This document shows, in pieces, positions 40,757-49,680 of a DNA stretch of 64,000 nucleotides. The stretch comes from CAZXWK01 sp964644675. Lineage in GTDB: Bacteria; Actinomycetota; Coriobacteriia; Anaerosomatales; JAAXUF01. The translations under genes were made by a program, and so were the position numbers. The stretch's first letter is position 1. Every line of letters begins with the position of its first letter. Under the pieces are notes generated by a model. The model ran no database searches and was not told the origin of the DNA. It was given only the letters and a program-made list of their open reading frames with translations. Location of the stretch: contig CAZXWK010000001.1 of assembly GCA_964644675.1 (NCBI GenBank), forward strand, positions 1 to 64,000. Reading direction: 5' to 3'.

Positions 40757-42306
40757 GCGTGGGGCTGCGCCGGATGCGGCGAGACGACATCGCGGCGGTC
40801 GAGTCGATCGAGTCGGTGACGTTCAGCGACGCCTGGACGACCGGCATCTTCGCCGACGAGCTCGACGCGCCAGGCCGCGCGTATCTGGTCGCCGAGGACG
40901 GCGGCGAGATCGTGGGCTACGCGGGCGTCATGGCGCTCGACGAGGACGCGCACCTCATGAACATCGCGGTCCGAGAAGACCGTCGCAGCAGCGGCCTGGG
41001 ACGCAGGCTTCTGGTCGGGGTGATGGAGGCCGCCGCCGAGAAGGACGCGCGCCGGCTCACGCTCGAGGTCCGGCCGAGCAACGCGACCGCGATCGCGCTC
41101 TACGAGTCGGTGGGCCTGCGGGCGGTCGGCGTTCGGCCGGGCTACTACACCGACACGGGCGAGGACGCCGTGATCATGTGGGGTGACCTGCCGCAGCCAC
41201 CGGTGAGCGCGGACGCGGCGTTCGCGGACCACATCGACGCGCAGGGCATGGCGCCCGGTTCCGGCCACACGAGCGAACTCATCCTCGCGATCGAGTCCTC
41301 GTGCGACGAGACCGCCGCCGCGGTCATGCGCGGCGGTCACGAGCTGCTCAGCAACGTCGTGGCGAGCCAGGTCGACTTCCACGCGCGCTTCGGGGGCGTG
41401 GTGCCCGAGATCGCGAGCCGCAAGCACACCGAAGCGATCGTGGGCGTGGTCCAGGAGGCGCTCGACCGCGCCGGCGCGGAGCTCGGGCGCGGCCCGCTCG
41501 CGTTCACTGACCTCGACGCCATAGCAGTCACGTACGGTCCGGGGCTCGTGGGCGCGCTCGTCGTCGGTCTCGCGTACGCGAAGGGCGTGGCGATGGCGAC
41601 CGGACTGCCGCTCGTCGGCGTCAACCACCTCGAGGGCCACATCTTCGCCAACGTGTTCGCCGACTCCGAGGTGAAGCCGCCGCTCGTGGCGCTCGTCGTC
41701 TCGGGAGGCCACACCTCGCTCGTCCACATGCCCGCATGGGGCGTCTACCGGACGCTCGGCGAGACGCTGGACGATGCGGCGGGGGAGGCGTTCGACAAGG
41801 TCGCCAAGGTGCTGGGGCTCGGCTACCCGGGCGGCCCGGTCCTCTCGCGCCTCGCCGAGGAGGGTGATCCGGCCGCGATCGACTTCCCGCGCGCGATGAT
41901 GCGTTCCGGGGACTACGCGTTCTCGCTCTCCGGGCTCAAGACCGCGGTCATCAACCACATCCGGCACGAGCGCGAGGCCGACCGCGAGATCGACCTCCCG
42001 GACCTCGCGGCGTCGTTCCAGCAGGCGGTGATCGACGTGCAGGTCGCGAAGGCCGTGCGCGCGGTCGAGGAGACCGGCGCGACGGCGTTCTGCCTGGCGG
42101 GAGGTGTGGCTGCCAACCCTGCGCTGCGCGAGGCGCTGACGCGCGCGATGGAGCCGCTGGGCGTGCACGTGGGTATCCCGCCGCTGCACCTGTGCACCGA
42201 CAACGCCGCGATGATCGCGGCCGCCGCCCACTACCGCTACCTGCGGGGGGACCGCCTGGGCCCCGACGCCGAGCCGGTCGCGTCGCTTCGGCTCGACACC
42301 GAGTGA
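40753..42306 (+). CDS. RimI-TsaD fusion: N-acetyltransferase plus t6A transferase
   Basis: One uninterrupted 517-aa frame joins two enzymes. Residues 1-150 are a RimI-type GNAT acetyltransferase (HLMNIAVREDRRSSGLGRRLL for CoA binding, then NATAIALYESVGLRAVGVRPGYY in parts), which acetylates the N-terminus of S18 or other proteins. A linker of about 25 residues (150-174) leads to full-length TsaD at 175-517, with ELILAIESSCDET, the metal-binding NHLEGH (His292, His296) and FCLAGGVAANPAL. TsaD transfers the threonylcarbamoyl group to A37. An in-frame ATG at 41248 (residue 166) could also yield separate TsaD, but no good ribosome-binding site is seen there. GTG 40753 overlaps tsaB. Confidence 0.95.
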   Translation: MSVGLRRMRRDDIAAVESIESVTFSDAWTTGIFADELDAPGRAYLVAEDGGEIVGYAGVMALDEDAHLMNIAVREDRRSSGLGRRLLVGVMEAAAEKDARRLTLEVRPSNATAIALYESVGLRAVGVRPGYYTDTGEDAVIMWGDLPQPPVSADAAFADHIDAQGMAPGSGHTSELILAIESSCDETAAAVMRGGHELLSNVVASQVDFHARFGGVVPEIASRKHTEAIVGVVQEALDRAGAELGRGPLAFTDLDAIAVTYGPGLVGALVVGLAYAKGVAMATGLPLVGVNHLEGHIFANVFADSEVKPPLVALVVSGGHTSLVHMPAWGVYRTLGETLDDAAGEAFDKVAKVLGLGYPGGPVLSRLAEEGDPAAIDFPRAMMRSGDYAFSLSGLKTAVINHIRHEREADREIDLPDLAASFQQAVIDVQVAKAVRAVEETGATAFCLAGGVAANPALREALTRAMEPLGVHVGIPPLHLCTDNAAMIAAAAHYRYLRGDRLGPDAEPVASLRLDTE

Positions 42307-42307
42307 C

Positions 42308-42335
42308 CGCACCCGCGGGGTTCTCGGCGGGGTGC
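42308..42335 (+). terminator. Imperfect hairpin after rimI-tsaD
   Basis: CGCACCC and GGGTGCG bracket a GC-rich loop, with a further GC/GC pair inside, directly after the stop codon at 42306. No T-run. It lies in the 302-base gap before groES; the rest of that gap holds the groES promoter, the CIRCE element and a short leader. Confidence 0.35.
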
Positions 42336-42422
42336 GTCGGCTGCGTGCGTCGGCGTGCGGCATCCGCGCAAATCTGAGCGTCCCACTGTCAACCCTTGCC
42401 GAGAAGACCCTGCTCACGGCTA

Positions 42423-42451
42423 TTGAACACGGTCGCTCTGGCGGGTAGAAT
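42423..42451 (+). promoter_or_regulatory. Promoter of groES-groEL
   Basis: TTGAAC (42423-42428), exactly 17 bases, TAGAAT (42446-42451). The predicted transcript start, 42458, is the first base of the CIRCE element, the normal arrangement for HrcA control. Confidence 0.8.
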
Positions 42452-42457
42452 CCTCAT

Positions 42458-42486
42458 GCTGGCACTCGGGGGCATTGAGTGCCAGC
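42458..42486 (+). promoter_or_regulatory. CIRCE operator (HrcA binding site)
   Basis: GCTGGCACTC (42458-42467), 9-base spacer, GAGTGCCAGC (42477-42486). It matches the CIRCE core GCACTC-N9-GAGTGC with the standard 9-base gap; the outer bases are CTG/CAG instead of TTA/TAA, as in other GC-rich genomes. It predicts HrcA repression released by heat shock. hrcA itself is not in the window. Confidence 0.93.
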
Positions 42487-42608
42487 AGTCGAGAGTCCTC
42501 AGCGCGCGTCCTGGGTATGTACCTTTTCGCGCGCCTGAGCGCACCGGCACTCTCGCGGGCCGAGCCCGCGTTGTTGGATACGTCGGACGAGAAGTAGGAG
42601 GAACGTCG

Positions 42609-42896
42609 ATGAACCTGAAGCCTCTGGGCGATCGCGTCATCGTCAAGGCCGCCGAGGCCGAGACCCAGACCGCCAGCGGCCTGATCCTGGCGGACACCGC
42701 CAAGGAGAAGCCCCAGCGCGGCAACGTCGTGGCGGTGGGCGAGGGCAAGCTCAACGACAAGGGCGAGCGCATCCCGGTCGATGTCAAGGTCGGCGACACC
42801 GTCATCTACAGCAAGTACGGCGGGACCGAGGTCAAGCTCGAGGGCGAGGAGTACCTCATCCTGCGCGCGGACGACATCTACGCGGTCGTCGCCTAG
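42609..42896 (+). CDS. groES: Co-chaperonin GroES
   Basis: GroES (95 aa), the lid of the GroEL chamber. NLKPLGDRVIVKAAEAE, the mobile loop TASGLILADTAKEKPQ and the end YLILRADDIYAVV are typical. TAGGAGGA is 6 bases before ATG 42609; earlier in-frame starts would include the CIRCE element. groEL follows after 51 bases. Confidence 0.97.
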   Translation: MNLKPLGDRVIVKAAEAETQTASGLILADTAKEKPQRGNVVAVGEGKLNDKGERIPVDVKVGDTVIYSKYGGTEVKLEGEEYLILRADDIYAVVA

Positions 42897-42947
42897 TACT
42901 CACCCGCTCACCTGTAAGCAACCATCTGAAAGGGGATTGAAGAGCCA

Positions 42948-44579
42948 ATGGCTAAGGAGATCCGTTTCGACGAGGAGGCCCGTCACGGGCTTGCCAACGG
43001 CGTCAACAAGCTTGCCGACGCCGTGAAGGTCACCCTCGGCCCCAAGGGCCGCTACGTCGTGCTCGAGAAGAAGTTCGGCGCGCCGACGATCACCAACGAC
43101 GGCGTGACCATCGCCAAGGAGATCGAGCTCGAGGAGCCGCTCGAGAACATGGGCGCCCAGCTCGTCAAGGAAGTCGCCGTCAAGACGAACGACGTCGCCG
43201 GTGACGGTACGACGACCGCGACCCTGCTCGCCCAGGTGATCGTGTCCGAGGGCCTGCGTAACGTCTCGGCCGGCGCGAACCCGCTCGCCATCCGCCGCGG
43301 CATCGAGAAGGCCGTCGAGGCCATCGTGGATCAGGTCAAGAGCCACGCCAAGGACATCGAGGGCAAGGACGAGATCGCGCACGTCGGTGCCATCTCGGCC
43401 GCCGACGACGAGATTGGCGCCAAGATCGCGGACGCGATGGACGTCGTGGGCAAGGACGGCGTCATCACCGTCGAGGAGAGCCAGACCTTCGGCATCGACA
43501 TCGACACCGTCGAGGGCATGCAGTTCGACAAGGGCTACATCTCGATGTACATGGTCACCGACGCCGACCGCATGGAGACCGTGCTCAACGACCCGCTGAT
43601 CCTCATCGTCAATCAGAAGATCGGCAACATCCAGGACCTGCTGCCCGTGCTCGAGAAGGTCATGCAGGCCGGTCGTCAGCTCCTCATCATCGCCGAGGAC
43701 GTCGAGGGCGAGGCGCTCGCGACGCTCATCGTCAACAAGCTGCGCGGCACGTTCACCGGTGTCGCCGTCAAGGCCCCGGGCTTCGGCGACCGCCGTAAGC
43801 GCATGCTCGAGGACATCGCGATCGTGACCGGTGGCCAGGCCATCATGGAGGAGCTGGGCCTCAAGCTAGAGAACGTCACGCTCGACATGCTCGGCCGCGC
43901 CAAGACCGTCAAGGTCACCAAGGACAACACCACGATCATCGACGGTGCCGGTAGCGAAGAGGCCATCAAGGCTCGCATCAGCCAGCTCAAGACCGAGATC
44001 GAGAACTCCGACTCGGACTTCGACCGCGAGAAGCTCCAGGAGCGTCTGGCCAAGCTCGCCGGCGGCGTCGCCGTCATCAAGGTGGGCGCGGCGACCGAGA
44101 CCGAGCTCAAGGAGAAGAAGCACCGCATCGAGGACGCCCTGCAGGCGACCCGCGCGGCGGTCGAAGAGGGCATCGTCGCCGGCGGCGGCGTGGCGCTCGT
44201 GGACGCACTCCCGGCGCTCGACGCCGTGGAGACCGCCGACGCCGACGAGGCCGTCGGTGTGGCCATCATCCGCAAGGCGCTCGTCGCTCCGATGAAGACC
44301 ATCGCCGACAACGCCGGCTTCGAGGGCTCCGTCGTGGTCGAGAAGGTCAAGACGCTCCCCGTGGGCGAGGGTCTCAACGCCGCCAACGGCGAGTACGGCG
44401 ACATGCTCAAGATGGGCGTCATCGACCCGGTCAAGGTCACCCGCTCGGCGCTGCAGAACGCCGCGTCGATCGCGTCGCTCATCCTCATCACCGAGGCCGC
44501 GGTCAGCGAGGTCCCGAACAAGGACGACGCTGCTGCCGCTGCGATGGCGGGCATGGGCGGCATGGGCGGGATGATGTAG
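42948..44579 (+). CDS. groEL: Chaperonin GroEL
   Basis: GroEL (543 aa), the 60-kDa ATP-driven folding chamber. ATP-binding VTLGPKGRYVVLEK and VAGDGTTTATLLAQ, the apical domain with EDVEGEALATLIVNKLRG (in parts), and the flexible GGMGGMGGMM tail are intact. A catalytic Asp is in NDVAGDGTT. Expressed from the CIRCE-controlled promoter upstream of groES. Confidence 0.97.
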   Translation: MAKEIRFDEEARHGLANGVNKLADAVKVTLGPKGRYVVLEKKFGAPTITNDGVTIAKEIELEEPLENMGAQLVKEVAVKTNDVAGDGTTTATLLAQVIVSEGLRNVSAGANPLAIRRGIEKAVEAIVDQVKSHAKDIEGKDEIAHVGAISAADDEIGAKIADAMDVVGKDGVITVEESQTFGIDIDTVEGMQFDKGYISMYMVTDADRMETVLNDPLILIVNQKIGNIQDLLPVLEKVMQAGRQLLIIAEDVEGEALATLIVNKLRGTFTGVAVKAPGFGDRRKRMLEDIAIVTGGQAIMEELGLKLENVTLDMLGRAKTVKVTKDNTTIIDGAGSEEAIKARISQLKTEIENSDSDFDREKLQERLAKLAGGVAVIKVGAATETELKEKKHRIEDALQATRAAVEEGIVAGGGVALVDALPALDAVETADADEAVGVAIIRKALVAPMKTIADNAGFEGSVVVEKVKTLPVGEGLNAANGEYGDMLKMGVIDPVKVTRSALQNAASIASLILITEAAVSEVPNKDDAAAAAMAGMGGMGGMM

Positions 44580-44621
44580 GCAGGCTCGTTCGCCGCATCA
44601 CCGCACCGTACGCACACGGTC

Positions 44622-44652
44622 GAAGGGCTCCGGCATCGCGCCGGGGCCCTTC
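44622..44652 (+). terminator. Hairpin terminator after groEL
   Basis: GAAGGGCTCCGGC (44622-44634), 5-base loop, GCCGGGGCCCTTC (44640-44652): 13 pairs with one G-T, then TTCGTG. Confidence 0.7.
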
Positions 44653-44744
44653 TTCGTGCGAGGACCGCACGAGACGAGTCTCAGCGTACGGAACGTTCCT
44701 GCCGATACTGCGTGACAGCGGACATGGCACGAAGGGACCGGGAC

Positions 44745-45149
44745 GTGGCTACCACGGCATACTGCAGCGAGTGCGGAACAAGGGTGACGGTCGACGGCGC
44801 GGGCCAATGCGCCAACGGCCACCCGCGCAGCGCGCTGCGCGACGTGCGCGAGGGCGAGCCGGCGGCCCCCGTCGCCCGGCCGGCCGCGACGACCCGGCCA
44901 AACGCGGGTGCGGTTCCGACCTCGACTCCCGGATCGAGCAATGAGCTCGCGAGCCAGGTGATCGGCAAGGCGATCATCATCGTGCCGGCCGTCCTCGTGG
45001 GTGTCGTGATGGTCGGCCTCTCCGAACCGCAGTTCGAAGGACTCGGCTGGCCCCCGGCAGTCTCGTGGTTTGTCGCGTTCGTCTCGGTGGCGATCACGCT
45101 GGGAGTCGCGGCACTGCTGGGATGGGTCCGCGGCAAGCGACAGCGCTAG
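44745..45149 (+). CDS. Zinc-ribbon, two-helix membrane protein, function unknown
   Basis: A 134-aa protein. N-terminal half-zinc-ribbon CSEC followed by C and H in QCANGHPRS; a Pro/Ala/Thr-rich linker; then two hydrophobic helices (about 68-90 and 100-122) and a basic end (GKRQR). The design - small zinc ribbon, linker, membrane hairpin - is common among uncharacterised actinobacterial proteins. GTG 44745 (AAGGGA 7 bases upstream, MATTAYCSECG) is preferred; the frame is open from GTG 44712. It converges on the reverse-strand glycosyltransferase with 10 bases between stops. Confidence 0.65.
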   Translation: MATTAYCSECGTRVTVDGAGQCANGHPRSALRDVREGEPAAPVARPAATTRPNAGAVPTSTPGSSNELASQVIGKAIIIVPAVLVGVVMVGLSEPQFEGLGWPPAVSWFVAFVSVAITLGVAALLGWVRGKRQR

Positions 45150-45159
45150 CGGCGCTCGC

Positions 45160-46302
45160 TCACCGTACGAGCGAGAGCACGCGTTCGGCGACGTCGCGAG
45201 CGGCGTGAGGGCGCGCCATCGCGCGGGAGGTCGCGCGCATCTTCTCGAGCGCGCCCGGGCGCGCCAGCGTCTTGCGGACGACCTCGGCGAGCCGGCGAGG
45301 GTCGTCCTCGTACACCGCGGCACCCGCCTTCGAGAGCGCCTCGACGTTGGCCCGCTCCTGTCCGACCGCCGGACCGACCAGCACCAGCGGGAGCCCGGCG
45401 TCCACACACTCGGCCGTCACCAAGCCGCCCGGTTTGCAGACGACCAGGTCCGAAGCGGCCATCACCGTCGCCATCTGCTCGACGTAGCCGAGCACGAACA
45501 CGTTCTTGGCGCCGAACCCGGCGACGCGCGTGCGCAGCTCCTCCGCGAACGCGTCGTCTCGGCCGGTGACGACCGCGACGTGGACGTTGGGGAGCGCGGC
45601 GATCGCGGGCAGCGTGACCGCGAGTGACGCTTTGAAGCGCGCGTAGGGGCCCGGCATGGTCGCGCCGGCGAGCGCGAGCACGAGCCGAGAGTCGGCGGGC
45701 ACGTCGAGCTTCTCGCGAGCTGCAGCCGGTGAGGGCTCGATCGCGAACTGCTGGCGCACCGGGATGCCGGTGACCGCGATCTCGCCGATACGGGCGTCTC
45801 GGCGAACGAGCTCGTCGCGCTCGGCGTCGTCGGCGACGCAGAACAGCGCAAGCCCCTTGTGCGGCCAGTAGCCGTGAAGCCCGAAGTCGGTCGCTGCGGC
45901 GATGACGGGGACATGCATCAGGTCGACCTTGCGGGTCGCGCGCACGGAGAGCGTCGCCGCGAGGGAGTGGGTGGCGACGATGGCCGCGGGGCGGCGCTCG
46001 CGCAGCCAGAGCGCGTAGCGGCGGTACAGCAGGCTCAGCAGCGGTCCGGAGACCGCCATGGACGCCCGACCCACCGTCGAGCTGCCCCAGACGGCGTCGT
46101 AGAGCGGGGCCGTCGGGCCGGTGAACGCTCCCGCGGCGGTGTCGCCGGAGACGCGGTACGCACCGTAGTCGAGCACGTCGATGACTTCGATGGTGGCGTC
46201 GGGGGAGAGGGCGGCCAGCTCGGCGGCGATGGACTCCGCCGCGATACGGTGTCCCGAGCCGACCGAGGCGTGCGCGACGGCTATCGTGGTCGGGCCGCTC
46301 AT
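45160..46302 (-). CDS. GT28-family glycosyltransferase (MGDG synthase/UgtP-like)
   Basis: A 380-aa membrane-associated glycosyltransferase that probably adds hexose to diacylglycerol. The N-terminal MGDG-synthase domain shows VAHASVGSGHRIAAESIAAEL (the glycine-rich acceptor loop) and the C-terminal GT28 domain has LALAGATMPGPYARFK and the nucleotide-sugar signature VVCKPGGLVTAECVDAGLPLVLVGPAVGQE in parts. MurG is a relative, but the N-terminal pattern favours the glycolipid branch. The ATG at 46302 lies one base from the predicted transcript start (see the -10 box), so a leaderless message is likely. Divergent from ychF. Confidence 0.85.
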   Translation of the reverse strand: MSGPTTIAVAHASVGSGHRIAAESIAAELAALSPDATIEVIDVLDYGAYRVSGDTAAGAFTGPTAPLYDAVWGSSTVGRASMAVSGPLLSLLYRRYALWLRERRPAAIVATHSLAATLSVRATRKVDLMHVPVIAAATDFGLHGYWPHKGLALFCVADDAERDELVRRDARIGEIAVTGIPVRQQFAIEPSPAAAREKLDVPADSRLVLALAGATMPGPYARFKASLAVTLPAIAALPNVHVAVVTGRDDAFAEELRTRVAGFGAKNVFVLGYVEQMATVMAASDLVVCKPGGLVTAECVDAGLPLVLVGPAVGQERANVEALSKAGAAVYEDDPRRLAEVVRKTLARPGALEKMRATSRAMARPHAARDVAERVLSLVR

Positions 46303-46309
46303 GGGTGGT

Positions 46310-46315
46310 ACTATA
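46310..46315 (-). promoter_or_regulatory. -10 box of the GT28 gene, leaderless layout
   Basis: Reading the reverse strand, TATAGT occupies 46315-46310 and the ATG starts at 46302, leaving 7 bases. Transcription would begin at about 46303. No Shine-Dalgarno is present and no good -35 was seen. Confidence 0.5.
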
Positions 46316-46370
46316 CCGCATGCACTCGGGGCGGCACGCGCCCCGACCAGCACGATAGGAGCTCTCTGAC

Positions 46371-47435
<1,065 letters not shown>

Positions 47436-47438
47436 CGC

Positions 47439-48293
47439 ATGTTGACCGCCGTCATAGCCGGGCTATCCGCAGCGCTGTACGGCGTCGCGGACTTCCTGGG
47501 CGGGCTGACCAGCCGCAGGGTCAATGCGCTGGCGGCGACGGTGCTGGTCCAAGCGGTCGGGTTCGTCATCCTCGGCGTCGTGTGCGTCGTGATTCCGCCC
47601 GAAAGCTGGAGCGACCCGCGCATCCTGTGGGGACTCGTGGCGGGCGTCATGGGCGGCTGCATCGGCGTGCTGTCGCTGTACGCGGGTCTCGCCGCGGGTC
47701 GCATGAGTGTCGTGGCGCCGATCACCGCCGCGCTCGCCGCAGCCGTCCCGGCGTTGGTCGGCTTCGTGCAGGGCGAGCGGCTCGGCCTGGTGAGCTGGGT
47801 GGGTATCGCGCTCGCGCTGGTCGCCGTCGTCATCGTGAGCATCACGCCGGAGGCCGAGCCGGGCGAGGGGCACCATCCGGGGCGCGCGGTGTTCTTCGCG
47901 GTGCTCTCGGGCCTGGGCTTCGCGGCCTCGATCCTCGCCTATTCGCGTACGCCCGCCAGCGCAGCGTTCGCACCGCTGTTGCTGGCGCGGGTCGTCGCGG
48001 TGGTCGTTCTGGGCGCGACGGCGCTCGTCCGCGGCAGCTTCGCGGGTAGCGGCCTGCGGGCCGCGCTGCCGATGGCGTTGGCCGCCGGCGTCGCGGACAC
48101 CGCGGCCAACGCGGCGCAGGTGATATCGCTGCGTCTCGGCCCCGTCTCGATCGCCGCCGTCATCGGCTCGCTCTACCCCGCGTTCACGGTGCTGCTCGCG
48201 CGGTTCGTGCTGCACGAGCGGATGCACGGCTGGCAGCGCGTCGGTATCGCGATGGCCCTCGTAGCCGTCGTACTCACCGCCTGGCCGACGTAG
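47439..48293 (+). CDS. EamA/DMT-family transporter
   Basis: A 284-aa integral membrane protein with about ten hydrophobic helices arranged as two EamA-like halves (1-136 and 147-284). The C-terminal half ends in the family pattern SLYPAFTVLLARFVLHERMHGWQRVGIAMAL (shown in two blocks in the family). DMT members export metabolites or amino acids; no substrate can be assigned. It is 3 bases after ychF and so probably co-transcribed. Confidence 0.85.
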   Translation: MLTAVIAGLSAALYGVADFLGGLTSRRVNALAATVLVQAVGFVILGVVCVVIPPESWSDPRILWGLVAGVMGGCIGVLSLYAGLAAGRMSVVAPITAALAAAVPALVGFVQGERLGLVSWVGIALALVAVVIVSITPEAEPGEGHHPGRAVFFAVLSGLGFAASILAYSRTPASAAFAPLLLARVVAVVVLGATALVRGSFAGSGLRAALPMALAAGVADTAANAAQVISLRLGPVSIAAVIGSLYPAFTVLLARFVLHERMHGWQRVGIAMALVAVVLTAWPT

Positions 48294-48329
48294 CCGGGGT
48301 CCGGCGGCGGTGGATCCGGTCCCAACCGA

Positions 48330-48359
48330 TTGACACCGCGTCGACCCCGCGTCTACCCT
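48330..48359 (+). promoter_or_regulatory. Promoter of the CPBP protease gene
   Basis: Perfect TTGACA (48330-48335), 18 bases, TACCCT (48354-48359); predicted start near 48366, inside the palindrome at 48364-48381. Confidence 0.6.
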
Positions 48360-48363
48360 GTGG

Positions 48364-48381
48364 TGCAAGTGACTACTTGCA
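48364..48381 (+). promoter_or_regulatory. Palindromic operator at the CPBP promoter
   Basis: TGCAAGT (48364-48370), GACT, ACTTGCA (48375-48381): perfect 7-bp inverted repeat centred just after the predicted transcript start. It is placed like a repressor site. No regulator gene is adjacent in the window. Confidence 0.55.
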
Positions 48382-48404
48382 TTATCCGGACTGGAGGGGA
48401 AACG

Positions 48405-49397
48405 ATGCAGCCGCGCTGGAAGCTCGTCTGGCTGTTCTACGGCATCGCGCTGGGCCTGGTGTCGCTGGTCGCCGTGGGCCTGTGGCTGGTCGGACTGGGC
48501 CAGATGGGCGCGGGCGCACAGCAGGCCGCGCAGCTCATCGTCGCGTTCCTCTACATGCCCGCCCCGCTTGCCGCGGCGCTCATCGTCGAGCGGGTCGCGG
48601 GCGAAGGCACGCTCATCCGCTTCACGTTCCAGCGGTTCTTGCGCAAGCTGCCGCGGTTGTTGCTCACGGTCGTCTGCGTGATGCCCGTGTGGTTCCTGCT
48701 CAACATCGCGCTGGTCTACCTTCTCGGCAACGTGCTGCAGGTGTGGGGCGTGGGTACGCTCGCCTCCAACGCGGAGCAGATTGCCGCCAACCTGACCGCG
48801 CTGCTGGGCAAGGCGGCGGTTCCCGCCGACGCGGTGTCATCCATCCCGGGACCCGTGCCGCTGATCGCGCTGGGCGCGGTGGCCGGCCTGCTCGCGGGGT
48901 TCTCGGTCAACGGGCTGTTCGCCTTTGGCGAGGAGTACGGGTGGCGCGGATGGCTCATGAACGAGCTGCGGCCGCTGGGGGAGTTCAAGGCGAACGTCTT
49001 GACCGGGACGCTCTGGGGTCTGTGGCACGCGCCCATCATCTTCCTGGGTTTCAACTACGGCCCGTACCGGCTGGTCGGCCCCCTGTTCATGGTGCTGTTC
49101 TGCATCCCGATGTCGTTCCTGTTCTGGCGCGGGCGTGACTTCACCGGCTCGACGCTCACTCCGGCGATCATGCACGGCGCGCTGAACGGCTCGGCCGGGT
49201 TCTTCCTGCTTCTGGTAGGCGGGGCGAACGAGCTCGTGCGCGTTCCGGTCGGCGTCCTTGGCGCGGTCAGCTTCGCGCTGGTTGCCGCGGGCTTCTGGTG
49301 GGTGACGGCCGGGCGCCTGCGCAACACGGTCGATCCCGAGCGCACGACGCCGGAGCTGGCGGCGCGGGCGAACCCCGCGGGAGGGGTCACGGTCTAG
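48405..49397 (+). CDS. CPBP-family intramembrane metalloprotease
   Basis: A 330-aa membrane protein with about eight helices. The Abi/CPBP motif 1 (EExxxR) is FGEEYGWRGWLMNEL, motif 2 (FxxxH) is LWHAPIIF and motif 3 (HxxxN) is MHGALN; these supply the glutamates and histidines of a glutamic or metallo intramembrane protease. Relatives cleave CAAX proteins in eukaryotes and act in bacteriocin self-immunity or stress signalling in bacteria; the role here is unknown. ATG 48405 with GGAGGGG 5 bases upstream; the frame could start at 48330 but that overlaps the promoter. Confidence 0.88.
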   Translation: MQPRWKLVWLFYGIALGLVSLVAVGLWLVGLGQMGAGAQQAAQLIVAFLYMPAPLAAALIVERVAGEGTLIRFTFQRFLRKLPRLLLTVVCVMPVWFLLNIALVYLLGNVLQVWGVGTLASNAEQIAANLTALLGKAAVPADAVSSIPGPVPLIALGAVAGLLAGFSVNGLFAFGEEYGWRGWLMNELRPLGEFKANVLTGTLWGLWHAPIIFLGFNYGPYRLVGPLFMVLFCIPMSFLFWRGRDFTGSTLTPAIMHGALNGSAGFFLLLVGGANELVRVPVGVLGAVSFALVAAGFWWVTAGRLRNTVDPERTTPELAARANPAGGVTV

Positions 49398-49438
49398 CCC
49401 GACTGGCGATCTGATGCACACTACCTGCTGGGGGGCGG

Positions 49439-49467
49439 TTCACGAACGGGCCGCTCTCCACTAGAAT
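49439..49467 (+). promoter_or_regulatory. Promoter of guaB3-guaA
   Basis: TTCACG (49439-49444), exactly 17 bases, TAGAAT (49462-49467). Predicted start near 49474 leaves a leader of about 207 bases before guaB3. Confidence 0.65.
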
Positions 49468-49473
49468 GTCTGC

Positions 49474-49680
49474 ACCGGGGCGCAGTCCGAACCAGTTCGG
49501 GCTCGCGGGCCACCCTTCGCAGCAGAAGTCGGACCAGGCAGCTCGCTACTCGATTCTCGGCGACGTGTGCCTGGTTTCGTCATATCCGGGGACAGGTCCG
49601 GCGATGAACCGTGCCGCGCGCCGGTGACGCAGGAACCACCGCCCGCAGGGCGATTCGACCTATGAGGAGGATGCTTCCAG
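49474..49680 (+). promoter_or_regulatory. Long structured leader of guaB3, class unknown
   Basis: A gene-free leader with several pairable elements: CCGAAC/GTTCGG near 49488-49501; CCAGGCA (49534-49540) with TGCCTGG (49568-49574) closing a 27-base loop; CCGGCG (49598-49603) with CGCCGG (49619-49624); CGCCC (49640-49644), GCA, GGGCG (49648-49652) just before the ribosome-binding site (GAGGAGG). It resembles a riboswitch expression platform in layout, but I could not match it to the guanine, ZTP, PRPP or ppGpp classes. Confidence 0.45.

Noticed and set aside
49474..49680. Possible T-box or guanine riboswitch ahead of guaB3.
   Set aside because: No T-box AGGGTGGNACCGCG sequence, no specifier loop, and no purine-riboswitch loop-loop signature could be found.
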